A stretch of DNA of 64,000 nt from Galaxea fascicularis (Eukaryota; Cnidaria; Anthozoa; Scleractinia; Euphylliidae): assembly GCA_948470475.1 (NCBI GenBank), contig OX419341.1:23018707-23082706 (forward strand), written 5' to 3'. How positions within the stretch are numbered: the stretch's first letter is position 1; the number at the start of each line of letters is the position of its first letter. Made by a program: the position numbers and the translations under genes. The notes beneath the pieces were generated by a model. It was not told the origin of the DNA, did no database searches, and saw nothing but the letters and a program-made list of their open reading frames with translations. Below are positions 34,312-45,334 of the stretch, one piece after another.

Positions 34312-37300
34312 TTATGTACTCTTCTTTTTTATTTGAAGAGTTTTCAAAGAATTCCTAGACGGAAATAAACTGTCACGCCTCTCAACGGTGAAACTTTCTG
34401 GGCGCACGCATACGTACTGAGATGTCACAATGGCAGACAACCAGCCGTAAATCTGAAAAAGAACAAGGATGTTTGTTATTAGTATAAATCTAGAAGCGTT
34501 CTATCACGAATGCCGGTCTCTGATTGGCTATGCTACTCGCTATCTATTCTGTGATAGATAGTGAGTAGCGTTTGTCAACAAAATGGCGGCCGCTTCCTCG
34601 CGTTTTCAAAGTGTCTGCGGGGAGAATTTAGATAATTTACTTGTTTAAAACAATTAGATTATTCGCTCTCGATTTTTAATCGCGATGCCTGATTCGGCTA
34701 TCACACGATAGAAATCTCAAGCCCGTGATCTAATTGTTAAATGGAAATCACGTCTATTACAAGTCATGTTTACCCCTGTCAACTAACGCTGACATGTAGA
34801 GATCGGGGCTCGGGGATGCAATATTTTAAAGTCACTCTTGCCTCTTTCGCTTTCGTAAACGGTCGTTGCCATCGTTGGCAACCAAGCCTTTAGTAGGGGA
34901 GATGTAATTGCATGTGTGCTGTGGTTTGTGTTATAATAAGGCAATTTGTAACTTTTTAAATCATCTCAGGAAGGGCGACGTTTAGGCCATGGTTAAATTG
35001 CGTTAATATTTCGGGATAGGGCTATAGTGACCTGTTATAGATGCATTAGTTATGAAAGCCAGTTAACTATAGTATATACTTGAAATTTTTGAGGTTTGTG
35101 ATCGATCAGCGGAGTAGTGTAGTGGTTAAAGAAAGAGCATAGCAAGCGAAGGGTTCGATTCAGGTTCAATTCTGAATTGGAAGTTTCATTATTTTTAATA
35201 AGGAAGACGTTCTCTACCGGTTGATAAATTTTCTAAGTGTCTTAAAAATGGCAACGACTGTTTTTGAAACGGAAATTTACGTCGCTCTTGTCACAGTCTT
35301 CAGTTCAACCTAATGGTAATCGATCGATCCTTGTATATGACTCACTCGCAGATACCACTAACAGAACTCGGAGCTTCCCTGCATTTCTGCAGAATAAAAT
35401 GATATTCAGTTTCAGCATGCCGCCATAAGGCCGAGAAAACCCCGAAAATCTACGTCTAAAAGAAGAATAGTCGCGTATTTGTCTTTTGCTAAAAAGGTGG
35501 TTTCCATTGTCTACTTCCTTTCATATACTTCGACGTTGTCTTGATGTAACAGCTGTTTAGTTGCTGGGGCAACCGAGAATACAAATGCAGTTGGACCTGA
35601 AAATGTCATTTCTCGTAATGCGCACGACTAACTGAAGTGCGTCCGATTTTTACGTATTCTGACAAATACAAGCGATCGCGAACTGTAAGTGAAGGCATAC
35701 GTAGCTTTGCTGAGGTTTCTCTTAGAAACAATATGAATATTTGTTATGGTCTTAGTTCAAATAAACGACACTTACTTCAACTTTTGTCCACCTCTTTTTT
35801 TTTTTCAACTTTAAATCGTTACAATAACAATATAATCACGCACCGTTTTGCCCTTTGGCTCTTGAGGTGTTTACTTAATTCGCCCAAAATAATTGCGCAA
35901 TTTGATTGAACGGGGAAGATTTAAATTATATGAGCTTTATTACCTGTTGAAAATTTGGTCTTTTCGGTGCAGCCTTCAGGCAATCCCCGATGAGAATTTT
36001 GAAAGTCTGACTCCAGTTCGTGGGGATCTTCTGTAACCTCGGGTCAACCGTTTTCTTTGTAAGTTGTTTAAAACTTTTGACGTATTTTAAAGGGTGTTTT
36101 CTTGTGATGCACTCCCAAACAAGAATACCGAAACTGAATACATCACAGGGTTGGTCAGCGGGTTTGCCGTTCAGCTGCTCTGGAGCCATCCAATCATAGA
36201 GGATCTCGAGATGACTGATGGGATTGTCGCCACAGTCGCCACGTTGAACACGCTGCGCATATTCAAAGTTGCAGATCTGAAGAATCATAACAAAAGAAAA
36301 AAAGCAAACAAACAAAACTAAACAGTAAAGTTGCCATATTAACTGCATTAAGAGTGAACCCTCAAAGATAAAGTAACCCTTATCGCTCGCGTGTTTGATT
36401 ACGAAAACAGGATTCGCGTGTACTCATTTCAAACGTGAAATGTCTTGTTATGAGGATCAGAATTACTTTTAGTTTATCTGTCATGCAATTCCAGACTTCT
36501 CTAGAATTATCTCATAATCAGTAATATTCCAAAAATAGCTTTGATGTGACTCAGCAGTTTCCACAAATAGTAGACCTTGTAATACACTATAAAAATAGTA
36601 ACAGAACGTTCTAGATGCTTAAAGAAAAAGTATAAAAGCAGGCTCGTAAGTAATAGAAAAAACTCTCTTGCCCGAGGGCTTACCCTCGTGGCCAGCTGTG
36701 ATTCAACTTATGCTATGGATGCTATATGGTGGAGCTATAACCTTTGACCTTGCAATGTTCGAAGAGAAGAAAAAGACGATAGCAGAAAAGGGAGGAAGAT
36801 AAAGAGTTCAGAGTTAATTATGAAGTCCTCCGTACGAGTTTGTGTGCACAGAAAAGCCAATGCCGAGGGGAGTGAAAGGATCCAGTGAATCAAGAAAGTC
36901 AAGCATTGTTGTTTTTAGTCAGTGGAACGTGGAGTTGGACGTTAGTCAAGATCAGTACCTGTATGGCCATGAAAGACAGTAAGCCTGCTTTACGAACTGC
37001 TTAACTTAATCTTTAACCTAACTAATTAATTGTAACAGTGTATAACTAAATAAACAATAGTTAAAAGGGTAACTGCTCGTTGTCACACTTTTGTTGCGTG
37101 CCTTATATTGTGCTCGGGAGCTCTTTTCACTTATGTCTTGTTTGCGGACATCTCTTGGTTATTCCTGCACGGAGTCTACTTTCGAGAGAGTTGCTGAGGT
37201 GAAAGAAGTGAATTTCCGACCAGCATTGTCCAAGAATACTGACATTAGAGATAAATAGATGAGGTACGAGATATATATGTATATATATGCATATATGTGC

Positions 37301-40300
37301 ATAATACTGATTATGTGATGAAAAACATAAAAGCAGTTATAAATTTGATTTATTTTTATTTTTCATTTGTCGTGCTTAAAATGGCAGTTTGTTTGGTTTT
37401 GATCTTTACTGGTCGAGAAACTTGCAATTAATTGACTATGAGCTAAAAAAAAACTTGCCCTAAATCACAGAGATTAGCACTGACATCCTACATTTAACAT
37501 AACCGTATAAATTGAAAATAAAGATGCATGTGATAAGCTAATTGAAATTCTAAAAGAAAAATCAAAGTTCTGCGATTCTATGATAGTAACTAAAATGTAG
37601 AATAAGATGAAAATTAAATAACAATTATAAATTTAATATTATAAGCGGGTAACAATTATTCCACTCATTGTTGGATCGCTGGGACAGGTAAAGAGCAACC
37701 TCGATAAGGCTCTGAAAGACCTGTCTATCAACGCCAAGTGCCGCTGCTACATCCTGCAAAAAAGACAGGTGTTCTGGCTTCCGCGTATATATCTTGCGAA
37801 GATTTACAATCTGCTAAGCTTAGAGGACTGGCAGAACTCCGCCTAATGGATTTGCCTATCCAGTAAAGCAAACACGCACACGTACTGTGAAACTTGAATA
37901 CTGTAATAATAAATAAAATGAATTGTATTCAGAAGGAGGGGTTGTCTCTCGCTGATCTCGTGAATAATCATTTAACTTAAACAACCCAAATTCATAGTAC
38001 TTTCAGCACTTATTTGAAAACTCTTGTTTTTAAGATACAAACCTTTGCGGTAAAGTTGTCTGTCAATACCACACTATCAGAACCAAGGAAACAATGAATA
38101 TACCCTCGCTGGTGAATAAATTGCATAGCACGTGCCACATCTTGGCTGATACCCAGAACAGTATCTTCGTCCAAAAGGGTGTTGTCCTCGTGAAGGAGCT
38201 TACCCAAGAAGGCACGCTCCACGGGCTCAAATGCAAGGCCCTGTTGAGAGGGATCGGGACTGATGCATATCGCCATAAGTAGAAGAATATTCGGGTGGCG
38301 CAGGTCGCTGGAATGAAATGAAATTTAATGTTGCTGTTACTGCAATTTCAGAGATCTGCAATAGCCTTGGTGAGTTTGTCTAAGAGCAATCATTTTGTGC
38401 ATATGTTTATTAGACATCTATTCTCCATGTTAATTTATAAACACTTGGTGTATCATGAATGGTGATTGGTGGTACTACTGGTGACTGTGGTTTACCAGGC
38501 GAGCCCCTCTCCTTTCCACCAACCGTTCTTTTTAACTGGCGGGGGGAGGGGTGTAATGTTAGTGGTAGGGGGAGGGGGGGGACGAGGCCAAGGAGAGTGG
38601 ATACACGTAACAACCGTCAGACGGAGAATAAAGGGAGTAGTTTTGTAAAGAAACTGCGTTGCTGCGCCGGTGGGGGAGTTGTACAGAAAAAATTGATCCA
38701 CCGTACTGGCATTCTAGAGGCTGACGTTTCGAGCGTTAGCTCTTTTGTCAGAGCGAATCGAGGAATTATGGGTTAACGCTGGAAACCATTTCTTTCTTCT
38801 TTAAACGGAGAGGTTGAACAATGTTTAATTAATAAACCAGGGCTGGAAGTGAAGACTACAAAACGTACCTAAGAGCAGACAGTTCATGGTGAAATTGCTC
38901 GTGTTCAATGTCTCGGCCCACTTGCAATCGATATCTCTTCACTGTCACGTATGCACCTCGGAGTCTCCCCTTCATGTAATAGCTTAATGGTATGTTTAAA
39001 TACACGTCATTATTTCCATAAGACTTAACTTCAAGGCTAAGCACCTGGAGAATGTGTGCGGGGATTTCACTCCTCTTTGTCTGACCAGGTTCTGCTGTTG
39101 AAGGTAAAGAAGGTTGTTGGGTTTTGTGAGTGGATGGTTTACTGTAAAATAAGAGCGAGACCTCAGAGTTATAATTATCAAAATAACTTCAGTCAGCGCG
39201 AGGTTACCATGGTCAACCAAGAATCTTTAAATCCTGGTTAAATCATATCAGATTTACCAGGTAGACCAAGGTTAACAGGACGCTTTTCCATACTGGGCTT
39301 AGCTTTTGTAAGTCTGGTTACAGAATCAGGATACTCTGTTTTGACCATGGTGCAGCCCTGAACATAGGTCTTGGTGCCAGGGATCAGAGGCCGAGGATTG
39401 CAAGACTTATGTTTCACTAAATTAAATCTAAACAGTGATCTCTTTTGTTTATCACTAACGTAGAATTACAATGAGAGGCCAAAGCAAAGGGCTTATATGA
39501 CATAGTCAAGGTACGGAGAACCATTAGTCTTGCATAACAGTTTCTTTTTCCAGTTGTATAAAGTGGGTAGTTTCTAAAGAAACTGTGGTGCTGCAGTGGT
39601 TCTGCAGAGGCCTACGAAGGGCTAACGCTCGAAACGTCAGCTTTTAGAATCCCTGTGTGGTGGTCAATTTACATTATCAACTCCGTTGATAAAACCAAAT
39701 CTTTTTTCAGTTACCTTGACAACGGCGTCATGATGACACCGAGAAACGTCGGTTGTTCTCGTTAGTTTTTCACTTGTCTATCAATATCATTTGCTTCTTT
39801 TAAATTGTCGTTGGTATTAAACAGAGCAGTATATGTGAAAACCTGGAATGGTTAAAAGTGGATGGGCGAGTGCATGGTGGTCTTATTGGTGAACATTGCA
39901 ACTACCGCGCTCAGTATATTGATTAAAACCAGTAAAACTGTGATAAGTGTACTCGTTACCAGTCTCCTGGAGCAGTTTTTCCGCCATGCTTCGACTGCAT
40001 TTCTCATTAATGCATTTCAAAAGCGTCTCCTGATTGTGATTCTTTGCTTTCAGGTCAGCACCGCACCGTAGCAGCACAGTCAGGCATTGCATGTGACCAC
40101 TGATTAAGGCCGCATGGGCCGCTGTTCCATCTTCCGACAAGCTGAAAGAGTGGCATTAACTTCACTTCCCCCTCAAAGCGTCACTAATTCATTGTCCGCA
40201 GTTTTCACTGCAACTGCGTTTTTTTTTTGCGCCGTAAAATTTTCAAGGTTGTTTTTCAGTAGATGAGACTAGTTCAGTACCTTCTTAAAGCTTCCGTAAT

Positions 40301-41362
40301 TCATTTTTTCTCAAAATGAAGATATGGGCATTTCAACAATGACAGTTGCCTCGCCTGCAATTTAAATTTAAATGCAATGTTGTTGCGCCGGACTTGATGA
40401 TTTGCCAGGCAGCCTAAGGGACTGTGCAATAATTATCTGGAGGAGGGGGGGGGGGTTCTAAGATTAATAGGAGGGCCTGAACTTAAACCAAAGCGCAGGG
40501 TAGGGGGGGGGGGGTAAGATGTAATTTCGTAAGCATTTGTAGAGGGGGTTAGAAGTTGAACTGAGAGGTCTGATCTCAATCCATGGACTCAAGATAATGT
40601 ATATTACGTGTAAGCTAATCAAAATCTATTTTTGGAAGCTTTTAAGAAATATTAATATTAACAGCTTCAAAACCTTGTACTAAAAATGAACAGTTTAGGG
40701 AGTATCGGAGGTTGGGGAGGGGGGGTTGAAAGTGATCTGCCCTCTAGACGGGGGTGGACAAGAAGTTATTTTAACTTTAATTCAGGGGGGGTGCAACTTT
40801 ATTTTAAGGCCTACTTTGCTAATTTTAGAACCCCCCCCCCCCTCCAGATAGTTATTGCACAGTCCCTAAGTTGACCCTAGATACAAGCGATTCTTGATTT
40901 ATTTGTATAGAATTGGACTAGTCCAGGGCTTATAAGCTGAAAAATGTTGGAAACAAGCCGAACGACTAACGACTGTGAAAATCGTAGCAGGTCAACGGTT
41001 TCGATAAAATTATCATCTTATACAAACTTCAATTTGGCGCAACTTTGTTAACTGATTTGAGTTTGTCTTGACAGTTGAGTTAATCAGTTTGGAAATGATT
41101 ATTTTATTATCAAATACCTATTAGGATCGGCACCCAAATCCAGCAGCTTTGTAACACAGGATTCTTTTCCTCGCTTTGCTGCTAAGTATAGGGCTGTTTG
41201 ATTTCTGTGATCCTGAATATTAACGTCGGAGACGCACTTGCTTTTGAGGAGATCGCTCAGAGTTTCAATATCACCTCTTTCGGCACTTTCAAACCAACGA
41301 TCAAGATATCGCTTTTCCGGCTGTTGTTTGCGATGTCGGTTGGTCATTTCATATTGTCCCAT
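34312..41362 (-). CDS. ankyrin-repeat pseudokinase (TKL/ILK-like)
   Basis: Six exons on the minus strand (41118-41362, 39960-40141, 38869-39094, 38043-38307, 35944-36276, 34312-34452) give 463 residues. The N-terminus holds about three ankyrin units (QTALYLAAKRGKESCVTKLL, DGTAAHAALISGH). A kinase-like fold follows: VTVKRY keeps the ATP lysine (K195) and LRHPNILLLMAI matches strand 4. The catalytic loop is HCFLGSDSV (289-297) instead of HRDLxxxN, and DFG is replaced by NFE (309-311). APE, DVFSFGILVWE and the C-lobe are preserved. Catalysis is therefore unlikely, as in integrin-linked kinase, which also joins ankyrins to a pseudokinase; sequence and length differ from ILK. The exon-3 acceptor was chosen for phase and is the least certain junction. 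Function is unknown. Confidence 0.82.
34583..34645 (+). other. short MAAASSRF frame in YY1-like context
   Basis: AAAATGGCGGCCGC starts a 21-residue frame MAAASSRFQSVCGENLDNLLV that resembles the Crypton/KIAA1958-type N-terminus also seen at 3978. The frame then stops. It is either a transposon remnant or chance. It lies within intron 5 of the pseudokinase gene. Confidence 0.25.
37648..37846 (+). pseudogene. LINE polyprotein C-terminal fragment
   Basis: Plus-strand frame VTIIPLIVGSLGQVKSNLDK followed by ALKDL...CYILQKRQVFW and a stop matches the end of a non-LTR element polyprotein (the IVGSLG...K...ILQK motif after the reverse transcriptase). It is antisense in intron 4 of the pseudokinase gene. 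Upstream parts are missing. Confidence 0.65.
38632..38776 (+). repeat. GACGTTTCGAGCG repeat, single arm
   Basis: GGCTGACGTTTCGAGCGTTA and GAATCGAGGAATTATGGGTT match the arm at 22878-23040. A G-rich stretch precedes it. Confidence 0.6.
39558..39700 (-). repeat. GACGTTTCGAGCG repeat, single arm, reverse
   Basis: GCTAACGCTCGAAACGTCAG and GGTGGTCAATTTACATTATC match the 23311-23463 arm in the same orientation. An internal part is deleted next to GGTGCTGCAG. With 38632-38776 it may be one family insertion split by the pseudokinase exon 3 region. Confidence 0.6.
40419..40866. mobile_element. MITE with poly-G subterminal tracts and TAA target duplication
   Basis: GGGACTGTGCAATAATTATC begins the element and its near-inverse GATAGTTATTGCACAGTCCC ends it. 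TAA flanks both sides (40416-40418, 40867-40869), consistent with a PIF/Harbinger-type insertion. Inside each end lie runs of 10-13 G (left) or C (right), so the ends are mirror images with strong G-tract asymmetry. It lies in intron 1 of the pseudokinase gene. Confidence 0.8.
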
Positions 41363-41737
41363 TTAGCAAACATTAATAGAGACAGAGGAAGGTTTTGTCG
41401 AGTTAGATTTGAATGTCGTTTCTCTTTAACCTTTTAGCCAAACCATTGTTGAAACGATAGAACAACGATCCGTACGTCATAATATGCTTTGTGACGTCAG
41501 TTTCTCTCACGCGCGCGCCTAAACATTCTATTCAATAAATACCACTCAATCAGATCTTCAAAAGGGCGAAATTATTCATAAAGTTTAAAAGCACAACTTT
41601 CATAGCCCTTTCATAACTTTTATTCAACTTCTGTTGATATGCATGCGTTTCCCCATTATTGGCGATAAATTTCAGCTAATGTCCCTTCTACAATCAGCGA
41701 CAAATCAAATAGCTCTGGTAATTAATAATTGCGTTTG

Positions 41738-43792
41738 TTACTTTCGGCAGCAACAGAAACTGAAGTAAGCGTAGCTGTAGTTCATAACAGTCTCGTCAGA
41801 AACGGAAGCCTCATTTCCCCCATGATTTGCTTGGCTACAACCATAGTTGTAGAAGGCACCCACTATCTGTCCATTCTGTGTAGCCTTGCCCTTTTTTCCA
41901 TAGACAGACACCTCTCCATCGCAGTTATGGTAAGCAGTCTGGGCACAGATCTGAGCACACGTCTTCCTGTTGTTGGTATTTCGCGCCATCACCTTGTTGT
42001 CACAGCAGCCGGTCCCCCCTGACGGAGTACTTCCTCTGCATGCAGCGGCGGCCGCCATATGGAGGGACTGCCACGCCAAGTCATAAGCCGAGTATTTGTC
42101 GTAACCCGCCAGGAGAAGGTTCTGGGGCAGACGACCATTGCTGTCGAGCAAGGCGAAACCCGAGGGTTTTCCAGCTTTTGCCAGTTCTGCTGTCAAGTTG
42201 GCGACCTTGAAAAGGAAGTATGCGAACAGTTTAAATGTATTTATCTAGATCAGCCAACAACCTGCCCTGTGTTGTCATAAGTAATAATTAGATGTCACTC
42301 TCAACTACAACCATTTTCCAACGTGAGCAAACATGTCATAACCGATTTTGACGTTGCTATGGATTGCAATCGACAAAGCGAAACACGAAGGTTACTGAGC
42401 TTTAGCCATTTCCGCACACACAGAGCTTGTACCTACAAATGAAAGTGCGTAAAGAGGGCAAATGACTGAGTTAATGTTATTCCATAGAATTATGGAAAGT
42501 TTAGTCAACTCATATGAGACTCCCCAGCTTTCTTGAAACAATGGTTTGTAGCGCGTCATCTAAAGAAATCTCGAAAAAGAGTAGTCCTTGCCTAATGAAT
42601 TGAGATCACACAACGTCAAATAATAAAATCACTAGCGTATACAATGAGTGACAAGAGAAAATCAATCATTGCATTCAGAAATTAGCAAATTTAAGGTGGG
42701 TTTCTTTCATAGTGCTGGAAAGCTTGAATGGTAACTGATGTTCAATCTCGTCAACAGGGTCAATGATGCCATTTTAGTTCTATTCTGTTATCTTTACATT
42801 ACCTGTTTTTCTAACTTTGCTAATCTGCTTGCTTGTTGACCTGGAAAACGGCAGAAGAGAAGCCGAAATGAAACTATCGGTTTCGACATAGATTCCAGGG
42901 ATTAACTCGTTGTAAGGCAAATACCTTCCACTTTTCATGTTCTTCGTTTTCTTTTATTCCAGTTGGCCTCTAAAATTGAGATTGTCTTGTTTGGTTTCTC
43001 AGATTACAAAAAAAAGGATGAAAGTGAAAGAAAAAGGCCACAGTATGGAAATGGGCTGAAATGGGCTTTATGAAACTCCATACTGGCTAGAGAAACGATG
43101 TTTTTACTTAAAAAATGGCATTATCTTTGAAACAACGCCAAAGGACCCTGAACTGTGAGCGCTCTTTATATAGTATTGAGACAAGACATTTTAGTCTTTT
43201 CATTTGTGATAATGACTCTCTCGTGCAAACTAATCAATCTGAAAGGCGCTAAAATTGTATTTCTCTTTTCTTGCTTCAACTTTAATTTGACCTCCTCCAA
43301 TTTCGTCACAAGAAGCTGAGTCAAACTGAGATACTGCTTCTTCATAAAGATGTCAGTAATCAGAAACGAGTTATGAGTTGTTTACCAGAATTCTCATTGT
43401 CTGTTTCAGCAAGGCAAGTAATAGCATCCGTCTGAAACAAACAAAAAAGCTATGTTAAGATATCGAAGGCAAGTAAAAAAAACTCGACAACGTTATTTTC
43501 AGAACCCATCTATGAATCTCTGGAGCAACAGTAGCTTCCTACACAGACCTTCTTTTGACTTGTCACGCATGACGAGCTAAAAGAAGGTCTGAGTAGGAGA
43601 TCGGTCCCCTGCACTGTGACTCAGACCCACTGAAGACGTTAATTTTCTTACCAAACACTGGCTCTTAGGGCAGTCGGATAAAATATCCAAGACCGCTCCC
43701 TTTGGCGAGCTGTTGCTACCCAGAGCGACGTGCTTGGATAGAATGGCGAAGGCCGCGACGAGGAAAATAAACTTGAAAGTTTGAAGCTTCAT
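41738..43792 (-). CDS. secreted cysteine-rich protein, family not recognised
   Basis: Four exons on the minus strand (43652-43792, 43386-43431, 42803-42840, 41738-42205) join in phase to 230 residues. A signal peptide (MKLQTFKFIFLVAAFAILSK) is followed by a short acidic part. A heptad-like coiled coil (RLAKLEKQVANLTAELAKAG) is built from the 38-base exon 3 and the start of exon 4. A C-terminal domain follows, with GFALLDSNGRLPQNLL, GCC, TCAQICAQTAY, GAFYNYGC and the terminal FCCCRK. About 13 cysteines occur in the mature protein. The layout (signal, coiled coil, cysteine-rich globule) suggests an oligomeric extracellular protein; I cannot name the family. A decayed paralogue is at 50071-56767 and a satellite with X-box-like sites is directly upstream. 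Confidence 0.8.
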
Positions 43793-44099
43793 CTTCGAAG
43801 TCAGTAGGTCTCTTAGACAGGGAGCTATTATCCGTGTGGAGTGTTTAACGAGTTCCGTAGTTTATCCTTACTCAATGATTAAATGAGAAGTAATGATTAA
43901 GAGGCCGTTAACATGCACATATATATACAATGAATTTTATTCAAAATGACACGAACATTTTTAATAGCCTTTCTTGCTTCTTGATTGGATAATTACGACA
44001 GCAAGGGAATTTCACTGATAAAAAGTTGAAAGTTTATTGACAGGCCGATGATTTGCAAAAATTAAAATCGATCTGAAAGGCTCTGTAGAAATGTAAAAC

Positions 44100-45068
44100 G
44101 TTTATCTTTTGGCTTAGCTTTTGGTTGGTGCCTGCGTTTAAAAGCCTCGAAGAGTTGTGGTCAGTTCTTTTTCAGTAATTCCAAGCAGATTTTTCTGCTT
44201 AATTCATGTTTCACAGCAGCAATCGGAAGAATAGGTTACGTTGATAGTTAAATGAATAGTTACGAGAAGCTTTTTGTTGCTAGGGTAATGTGTTAAAAGA
44301 AGTTATCCTTTGGGTCGGGCCTCGGTTTTGAAGATACAAAGACTTTTGGTTGGCTCTTTTTTGGTAATTCCAAGCAAGTCAGTTGTTTGCTAAATTCTTG
44401 TTTCATAACAGCACTCAGAAGATAAGGAAGGTACGTTTATGGAATCAATAATTACGAGAAGCTTTTTGTTGCTAGGGTAACTTGTTAAAACAAATTATCT
44501 TTTGGGTCGTGCCTTGGATTTGAAGCTACAAAGACTTGTGGTTGGCTCTTTCTCGGTAATCCCAAGCAAGTTTTTTGCTTAATTCTTGTTTCATAGCAGT
44601 ACTCGGAAGATAAGGAGGGTACGTTGATGGAATCAGTAGTTACGAGAAGCTTTTTTGTTGCTAGGGTAACTTGTTAAAACAAATTATCTTTTGGGTCGTG
44701 TCTCGGTTTTGAAGCTACAAAGACTTTTGGTTGGGTCTTTCTCGGTAATTCCAATTAAGCAAGTCAGTTTTTTGCTAAATTCTTGTTTCATAACAGCACT
44801 CAGAAGATAAGGAGGGTACGTTGATGGAATCAATAGTTACGAGAAGCTTTTTTGTTGCTAGGGTAACATGTTATAGCAAATTATCTTTTGGGTCGTGCCT
44901 TGGCTTTGAAGCTACAAAGACTTGTGGTTGGCTCTTTCTCGGTAATCCCAAGCAAGTTTTTTTGCTTAATTCTTGTTTCATAGCAGTACTCGGAAGATAA
45001 GGAGGGTACGTTGATGGAATCAATAATTACGAGAAGCTTTTTGTTGCCCGGGTAACTTTTGTTAAAAC
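44100..45068. repeat. ~190-bp tandem array, five units, each with an X-box-like site
   Basis: Five head-to-tail units are marked by TACGAGAAGC at 44261, 44453, 44641, 44838 and 45028 (spacing 192, 188, 197, 190). The first unit is the most diverged. Every unit has a GTTGCTAGGGTAAC-type 14-mer (44276, 44468, 44657, 44854, 45043). The first ends in T, and the last reads GTTGCCCGGGTAAC. The array ends about 310 bp upstream of the start codon of the secreted cysteine-rich gene, which is read away from it. Confidence 0.88.
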
Positions 45069-45334
45069 AAGACGTTTAGTAAATATTTCATAAAGAAACT
45101 GCACCGTTAGAATTGTTATCATGTGTCTTTCCTATGAATATCCTCACAACCCACCTTAACTTGCGTTTCGAAAACTCCAGCCAAATAGGAAAGGTATCGC
45201 AATTTTAGCGAGCAATTTAGTAAATAATATTGTCCATTGATATGACTCTTACTTAGCAACTGTTACGAGCCTGATTTCACCTTTACAAGTACTGCCCAGA
45301 GCAATCCTAATACTATTTTTTTAAAGTGCGGTGG

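Noticed and set aside
35107..35190. tRNA-like sequence (GTAGTGGTTAAAG...GGTTCGATTC)
   Set aside because: Box A and box B are only partly matched, no cloverleaf could be drawn and there is no flanking duplication.
44100..45068. CRISPR-like array
   Set aside because: Units of ~190 bp with no short-repeat/unique-spacer pattern in a eukaryotic genome; it is a satellite.
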